This document shows, in pieces, positions 6,837 to 10,586 of a stretch of DNA of 10,586 bases. The notes below the pieces were generated by a model that saw nothing but the letters and a program-made list of their open reading frames with translations, was not told where the DNA came from and did not search any database. Position numbers and translations under genes: made by a program. How positions within the stretch are numbered: position 1 is the stretch's first letter; the number at the start of each line of letters is the position of its first letter. This DNA comes from an uncultured Actinomyces sp. (GTDB taxonomy: Bacteria > Actinomycetota > Actinomycetes > Actinomycetales > Actinomycetaceae), in contig CALHZX010000100.1 of the NCBI GenBank assembly GCA_938040725.1, positions 1-10,586 of the forward strand, in the 5' to 3' direction.

Positions 6837-6935
6837 GGGCAGCAATGCACTAGTTACGACAGCAATGCACTAGTTACGAAGGCATTGCACTGTCTACTAT
6901 CCAGTGCAATGCTGCCCGAAATAGTGCACTGCCCC
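6837..6935. repeat. Tandem and inverted GCAATGCACT repeat cluster
   Basis: A 20-bp unit, CAGCAATGCACTAGTTACGA, occurs twice without a gap (6840-6859 and 6860-6879), and a degenerate third copy follows. The core then appears inverted: GCATTGCACTG (6882-6892) forms a perfect 11-bp stem with CAGTGCAATGC (6902-6912) around a 9-nt loop. The outer GGGCAGCAATGCACT (6837-6851) pairs with 6903-6917 with one mismatch. One more inverted copy, AGTGCACTGCCCC, lies at 6923-6935. The design (direct copies followed by inverted ones) mirrors the element 80 bp upstream. It may be a dispersed intergenic repeat or a multi-site operator; no function can be read from it. Confidence 0.75.
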
Positions 6936-7153
6936 CGAGCAACAAGCTCACGCGCGGCTAGGTCCGACCCGACACCTCTTCAGCAAGCCGCCCAACCCCC
7001 GCATCGATGTCGATACCCTCATCACAAGGACGATCGTTCAATCAGGAACGAGGCCGGGGCGACCTCTTACACAGACAAAACCATCGCAAAAATGAAAAAC
7101 GAAAACTCACCCTGAGCTAAGTCGCGCCCCGAAGGTCCTAAAACGCCCAACGA

Positions 7154-7218
7154 GAGGCGATTTTTCATTGACTATCGCCGGAGATTTTTCCGCAATAAAT
7201 AGCGGGAAAATCGACCTC
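7154..7218 (+). promoter_or_regulatory. Leader/operator candidate with alternative hairpins upstream of lldE
   Basis: A stem of 11 bp (7183-7193 with 7202-7212, one G-T wobble, 8-nt A/T-rich loop) stands downstream of a small GGCGA/TCGCC stem (7156-7160 and 7175-7179). The same right arm can instead pair with the earlier GAGGCGATTTT (7154-7164), using 7207-7218 with one bulged A. A TTGACT hexamer at 7168-7173 could be a -35 box, but no good -10 is visible at normal spacing. This could be an attenuator-like leader or a binding site for a lactate-responsive repressor; the sequence does not decide between them. Confidence 0.35.
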
Positions 7219-7307
7219 GTCCAAGTTGTCTGTACAAAAACGGTCGCTGGGACCTCGGACCCAGTCATAACCTGAGCTGGACAGCACCCACGAGGAAGGA
7301 TCCCCCA

Positions 7308-8105
7308 GTGCGCATCGCTCTCTTTTCCACCTGCCTGGCAGACGTCATGTTCCCCCAGGCTGCCCAGGCCACAGTGACCCTGCTGGAACGCCTCGGCCAC
7401 GAGGTCGTCTTCCCCGAAGACCAGGTCTGCTGCGGCCAGATGCACGCAAACACCGGCTACTTCGAAGACGCCGCGAAGATTACCCGCAACCACGTCAAGA
7501 CCTTCGAGCCCGTGCTCGACGGCCAGTGGGACGCCATCGTCGTCCCCTCCGGCTCCTGCACCGGTGCAGCGCGCCACGAGCAGAAGGTCGTCGCCGAGCA
7601 CGTGGGCGACGAACATCTCGCGAAGCAGTCCCAGCGCATCGCTGAGCACACCTATGACCTCACCGAGCTCATCACCGACGTTCTGGGCCTCGAGGACGTC
7701 GGCGCCTACTTCCCCCACACGGTCACCTACCACCCGACCTGCCACTCGCTGCGTATCGCCAAGGTCGGCGACCGCCCCTACCGCCTCCTGCGCGCCGTCG
7801 AGGGCCTGACCCTCGTCGACCTGCCCGACGCCGAGGTCTGCTGCGGTTTCGGCGGCACCTTCTCCATGAAGAACTCCGAGACCTCCACCTCGATGCTCGC
7901 GGACAAGGTCACCAACGTCATGTCCACGCGCGCAGAGGTCCTCGTCATGGGCGACTACTCCTGCCTGATGCACGTCGGCGGCGGCCTTTCCCGCCTCAAC
8001 TCGGGCATCCGCCCCATGCACCTCGCCGAGATCCTGGCATCCACCAAGGATCAGCCCTTCGAGGGCAACATCTCCTTCGCACCCGAAAGCGCACAGGTGA
8101 TCTGA
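7308..8105 (+). CDS. lldE: L-lactate dehydrogenase complex subunit LldE/LutA (CCG-domain protein)
   Basis: LldE (LutA) is one of three cytosolic subunits of the iron-sulfur L-lactate oxidation complex that converts lactate to pyruvate. The 265-aa product, slightly longer than the usual ~240, contains two cysteine-rich CCG modules. The first has Cys9, CCGQ at 41-44 and SGSC ending at Cys84. The second has HPTCH around Cys145, CCGFGG at 178-183 and GDYSCLMH around Cys219. These residues bind an Fe-S cofactor in heterodisulfide-reductase-type CCG domains. The GTG at 7308 is chosen because GAGGAAGGA (7292-7300) ends seven bases upstream and the product then begins MRIALFSTC, typical of the family. 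It is the first gene of the operon, one base from lldF. Regulation probably lies in the 7154-7307 leader. Confidence 0.93.
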   Translation: MRIALFSTCLADVMFPQAAQATVTLLERLGHEVVFPEDQVCCGQMHANTGYFEDAAKITRNHVKTFEPVLDGQWDAIVVPSGSCTGAARHEQKVVAEHVGDEHLAKQSQRIAEHTYDLTELITDVLGLEDVGAYFPHTVTYHPTCHSLRIAKVGDRPYRLLRAVEGLTLVDLPDAEVCCGFGGTFSMKNSETSTSMLADKVTNVMSTRAEVLVMGDYSCLMHVGGGLSRLNSGIRPMHLAEILASTKDQPFEGNISFAPESAQVI

Positions 8106-8106
8106 C

Positions 8107-9729
8107 ATGTCTGAAACATTCATCGGTATGCCCGGCGTGGTCTCTGACGACGCGAACGCGCAGGCACACACGGGCGGCTGGCGCACCACCGTCTCCATCC
8201 CCGAGGACACCCTCCGCTGGGGTCCCACGTTCCCGCAGGGTGCCCACAAGACCCTGGCGAACACCCAGATGCGCCGCAACCTGGGCCACGCTACCCGCAC
8301 GATCCGCACCAAGCGCGGGCAGCGCGTCGCGGAAATGCCCGACTGGGAGGACCTGCGCAGCGCAGCCGAGGCCGTCAAGTTCGAGGTCGAGTCCCGCATG
8401 CCCGAGCTCCTCGAAGAGTTCGAGCGCAACGTGACCGCCCGCGGCGGCATCGTTCACTGGGCGCGCGATAAGCACGAGGCCAACCGCATCATCGCGGACA
8501 TCATCAAGTCCAAGGGTGTCGACGAGATCGTTAAGGTCAAGTCCATGGCCACCCAGGAGACGAACCTCAACGAGTACCTGAAGGAACAGGGTATCCACGC
8601 TCGCGAGACCGACCTCGCCGAGATGATCGTCCAGCTGGCCGACGACATGCCCAGCCACATCGTGGTCCCCGCGATCCACCGCAACCGTTCCGAGGTTCGC
8701 GGCATCTTCCTGGATCGCATGGAGGACGCTCCTCGCGACCTCTCCGACGACCCGACCGAGCTGACCGCCGCGGCACGCTCCCACCTGCGTAAGAAGTTCC
8801 TGCACGCCAAGGTTGCTGTCTCCGGCACCAACATGGGCGTCGCGGAAACAGGCACCGTCTCGATCTTCGAGTCCGAGGGCAACGGCCGCATGTGCCTGAC
8901 CCTGCCCGACACGCTCATCACCCTGATGGGCATCGAGAAGCTGGTCCCCCGCTTCCAGGACATCGAGATCTTCTCCCAGCTCCTGCCGCGTTCCGCCACC
9001 GGCGAGCGTATGAACCCCTACACCTCCATGTGGACGGGCGTCACCCCCGGCGACGGCCCCCAGGAATTCCACCTGATCCTCATGGACAACGGCCGCACCA
9101 AGGTCCTCGCCGACCCGATCGGTCGCCAGGCCCTCGCCTGCATCCGCTGCGGCTCATGCATGAACATCTGCCCGGTGTACCAGCACACTTCCGGCCACGC
9201 CTACGGCTCCGTCTACCCGGGCCCCATCGGCGCGATCCTGACCCCGCAGCTCACCCAGGGCCTCGACGAGCACGATCCTGTGCACACCCTGCCCTTTGCA
9301 TCCTCCCTGTGTGGTGCGTGTGGCGAGGTCTGCCCCGTCAAGATCGACATCCCCACGATCCTTATTCACATGCGTGCGCGCACGGTCGACGTCAAGCGCA
9401 ACCTGGTGCCGGACGTGTGGGACCTCGCGATGGGCGTGACCACCCCGGTCATGTCGAACGCGAAGCTGTGGAAGGCCGCGAACATGCCGACCAAGGCGAC
9501 GCGCCTCTTCGCGAAGAAGGGTGCCATTGGCGCACTGCCCTTCCCGGCCTCGCTGTGGACCCGCGCGCGCGACCTGCCAGTCGCTCCCAAGGAGACCTTC
9601 CGTCAGTGGTGGAAGCGCACCCACAAGGATTCCGACGCCAACGCGCCTCGCACGGACGCCCCCGCGACGGGTGTCCCGCTCGCGTCCGAGCACGGCATGA
9701 CCACCAACACGACCCCGAAGGAGGCGTGA
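8107..9729 (+). CDS. lldF: L-lactate dehydrogenase complex iron-sulfur subunit LldF/LutB
   Basis: LldF (LutB) is the ferredoxin-like electron-transfer subunit of the lactate oxidation complex. The 540-aa protein has an N-terminal LUD-type domain (about residues 60-300, including VKSMATQETNLNEYL and a GTVSIFESEGNGR block). It then carries two 4Fe-4S motifs: CIRCGSCMNICP with Cys345, 348, 351 and 355, and CGACGEVCPVK with Cys402, 405 and 409. The C-terminal tail after about residue 500 is polar and Pro/Thr-rich and longer than in compact LutB proteins. The ATG at 8107 starts one base after the lldE stop, with only a weak AGGTGA upstream, so translation is probably coupled. Codon use is strongly G/C-ending, like its operon partners. 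Confidence 0.94.
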   Translation: MSETFIGMPGVVSDDANAQAHTGGWRTTVSIPEDTLRWGPTFPQGAHKTLANTQMRRNLGHATRTIRTKRGQRVAEMPDWEDLRSAAEAVKFEVESRMPELLEEFERNVTARGGIVHWARDKHEANRIIADIIKSKGVDEIVKVKSMATQETNLNEYLKEQGIHARETDLAEMIVQLADDMPSHIVVPAIHRNRSEVRGIFLDRMEDAPRDLSDDPTELTAAARSHLRKKFLHAKVAVSGTNMGVAETGTVSIFESEGNGRMCLTLPDTLITLMGIEKLVPRFQDIEIFSQLLPRSATGERMNPYTSMWTGVTPGDGPQEFHLILMDNGRTKVLADPIGRQALACIRCGSCMNICPVYQHTSGHAYGSVYPGPIGAILTPQLTQGLDEHDPVHTLPFASSLCGACGEVCPVKIDIPTILIHMRARTVDVKRNLVPDVWDLAMGVTTPVMSNAKLWKAANMPTKATRLFAKKGAIGALPFPASLWTRARDLPVAPKETFRQWWKRTHKDSDANAPRTDAPATGVPLASEHGMTTNTTPKEA

Positions 9730-9730
9730 C

Positions 9731-10405
9731 ATGAGCACCACCACCATGGATGCGAAGACCGCGATCCTGGCTCGCGCACGCGACGCCATCTCTCGTTCCC
9801 AGCAGGACCGTCCGGTGCGCCCGATCCCCCGCGACTACATCCGCTCCACCGAGCACGCGCCCGGTTCGCAGGCCGTCATTGACGAAATGATCGAGAAGCT
9901 CGAGGACTACTCGGCCAAGGTCGTCGTGGTCTCCAAGGAGTCCGAGGTCGCCGACGCGATCTCGACCTTCCTGGCCGACCAGAAGGCCGCCTCCGTCGTG
10001 GTCCCCACCGGCCTGGACGACGCCTTCAAGGAGGCCGCCGCCCGCGACGGCCGCACGGTCCGCGAGGACAGTCGCGAGCAGGCCATCCCGACGCTGGAGC
10101 TCGACGAGATCGACGCCGTCGTCACGCGTTGCCGCGTCGCGATTTCTATCTCCGGCACCATCGTCCTCGATGGCGAGCCCGACCAGGGTCGCCGCGCGAT
10201 CTCGCTCGTGCCCGACACCCACGTCGTCGTCCTGCGCGCCTCCGACATCGTTCCCACGGTGCCCCAGGCCGTCGAGATCCTCGGCAAGAACCCGACCCGT
10301 CCGATGACCTGGATCGCCGGCGGCTCGGCGACCTCCGACATCGAGCTGGTCCGCGTCAACGGCGTGCACGGCCCCCGCTTCCTGCGAGTCGTCATCGTCA
10401 AGTGA
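9731..10405 (+). CDS. lldG: L-lactate dehydrogenase complex subunit LldG/LutC (LUD domain)
   Basis: LldG (LutC) is the third subunit needed for growth on lactate through this pathway; its exact biochemical role is less clear. The 224-aa product has the usual length. It shows the LUD-domain hallmarks near the C-terminus: SGTIVLDGEPDQGRRAISLV, then HVVVLRASDIV, and a final GGSATSDIELVRVNGVHGPR segment. The ATG at 9731 has an ideal AAGGAGG at 9718-9724 inside the end of lldF, six bases upstream. It starts one base after the lldF stop and is closed by the terminator at 10422, so the operon is exactly lldE-lldF-lldG. Confidence 0.93.
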   Translation: MSTTTMDAKTAILARARDAISRSQQDRPVRPIPRDYIRSTEHAPGSQAVIDEMIEKLEDYSAKVVVVSKESEVADAISTFLADQKAASVVVPTGLDDAFKEAAARDGRTVREDSREQAIPTLELDEIDAVVTRCRVAISISGTIVLDGEPDQGRRAISLVPDTHVVVLRASDIVPTVPQAVEILGKNPTRPMTWIAGGSATSDIELVRVNGVHGPRFLRVVIVK

Positions 10406-10421
10406 TCTGATCACGACGCAG

Positions 10422-10463
10422 GAGTGCCCGGTTGCCACTCGGCAGCCGGGCACTCTGCTTTTC
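10422..10463 (+). terminator. Rho-independent terminator of lldEFG
   Basis: A 15-bp stem (10422-10436 with 10441-10455, one G-T wobble) encloses an ACTC loop and is followed by TGCTTTTC. It starts 17 bases after the lldG stop codon. It lies between convergent genes, as uvrA ends at 10503 on the other strand; the T run favours termination in the plus direction. Confidence 0.9.
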
Positions 10464-10502
10464 TGGGCCCAGGCCCACCTGATGTTTCCCTGCGACAGAG
10501 TC

Positions 10503-10586
10503 TCAGCTCAGATAGCGGCCCGTCACCGAGGCCTCGTTGGCTGCAATATCGGTCGGCGTCCCCTGTGCGACGATGCGGCCGCCCTC
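10503..10586 (-). CDS. uvrA: UvrA excinuclease subunit A, last 27 codons (runs off the right edge)
   Basis: Read on the minus strand, the end of the window encodes EGGRIVAQGTPTDIA followed by a VTGRYLS end and a TGA at 10505-10503. The pattern EGG-x-IVAQGTP-x-x-(I/V)A ... S-x-TG-x-(Y/F)L is the standard C-terminus of UvrA, the ABC-type ATPase that recognises DNA damage in nucleotide excision repair. Only the tail is present, with no zinc finger or Walker motif, so a UvrA-like paralog such as those in antibiotic clusters cannot be excluded. It converges on the lldEFG operon. Confidence 0.8.
   Translation of the reverse strand, partial: EGGRIVAQGTPTDIAANEASVTGRYLS

Larger units (their letters stand above)
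6432..7307. other. 876-bp gene-free region between the cassette and the lld operon
   Basis: No convincing gene is seen on either strand. The two plus-strand open frames here (6412-6708 and 6756-7115) have no coding character and no ribosome binding site. The stretch 6432-6680 holds nothing I can name apart from a short minus-strand frame (6519-6704) discussed under findings. The rest contains two palindromic repeat clusters (6683-6758 and 6837-6935), an unremarkable stretch (6936-7150), and the leader upstream of lldE (7154-7307). Confidence 0.6.

Noticed and set aside
6840..6935. CRISPR array
   Set aside because: The two 20-bp units are directly adjacent with no spacer, and later copies are inverted.
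6756..7115. 119-codon plus-strand frame in the repeat region
   Set aside because: It consists of the repeat clusters and non-coding sequence, with no ribosome binding site and no protein-like composition.
7226..7237. LldR-type operator TTGT-CTGT-ACAA
   Set aside because: Only four bases per half-site, and the 4-nt spacing does not fit the T-N-G-T-N3-A-C-N-A consensus I remember; too weak to annotate.
7107..9072. Minus-strand frames of 447 and 358 codons across lldE/lldF
   Set aside because: Antisense shadows of strongly supported lldE and lldF genes; His/Val/Asp/Gly-rich composition without motifs.

Overview
The window looks like a chromosomal segment from a high-GC actinobacterium. Codons end mostly in G or C, several genes start with GTG, and the housekeeping proteins read like those of Actinomycetaceae (Schaalia/Actinomyces). 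That placement is an inference from protein style, not from a search.

Layout. (1) At the left edge the minus strand carries the first ~64 codons of leuA (2-isopropylmalate synthase). (2) Divergent from it is an L-lactate permease gene, lctP (374-2035), closed by a strong hairpin (2056-2092). (3) An accessory cassette (about 2136-6431) follows, with visibly less G/C-biased codon use in its first half. It starts with a small helical protein (95 aa) and a 404-aa protein that has an alpha-helical, LXG/WXG-like N-terminus, a hydrophobic middle and a distinct C-terminal domain. Next come a 119-aa orphan and four tandem paralogous lipoproteins, the third broken by one extra base in a run of six C. 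(4) A gene-poor 876-bp stretch (6432-7307) contains two complex palindromic repeat clusters and, just before the next operon, a leader with mutually exclusive hairpins. (5) The lactate-oxidation operon lldE-lldF-lldG (also lutABC; 7308-10405) ends in a textbook terminator. (6) At the right edge the last 27 codons of uvrA lie on the minus strand.

Functionally, lctP imports lactate and LldEFG oxidises it to pyruvate. These two parts are commonly neighbours, so the ~5-kb cassette appears to sit inside a lactate-utilisation locus.

The most interesting element is the cassette. Its gene order (small helical partner, helical-N-terminal effector-like protein, small orphan, array of lipoproteins) is what would be expected of an exported antibacterial effector of the type VII (ESX/Yuk) kind with surface-anchored immunity proteins. 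No secretion machinery is in the window, and the toxin/immunity roles are inferred from architecture, not shown.
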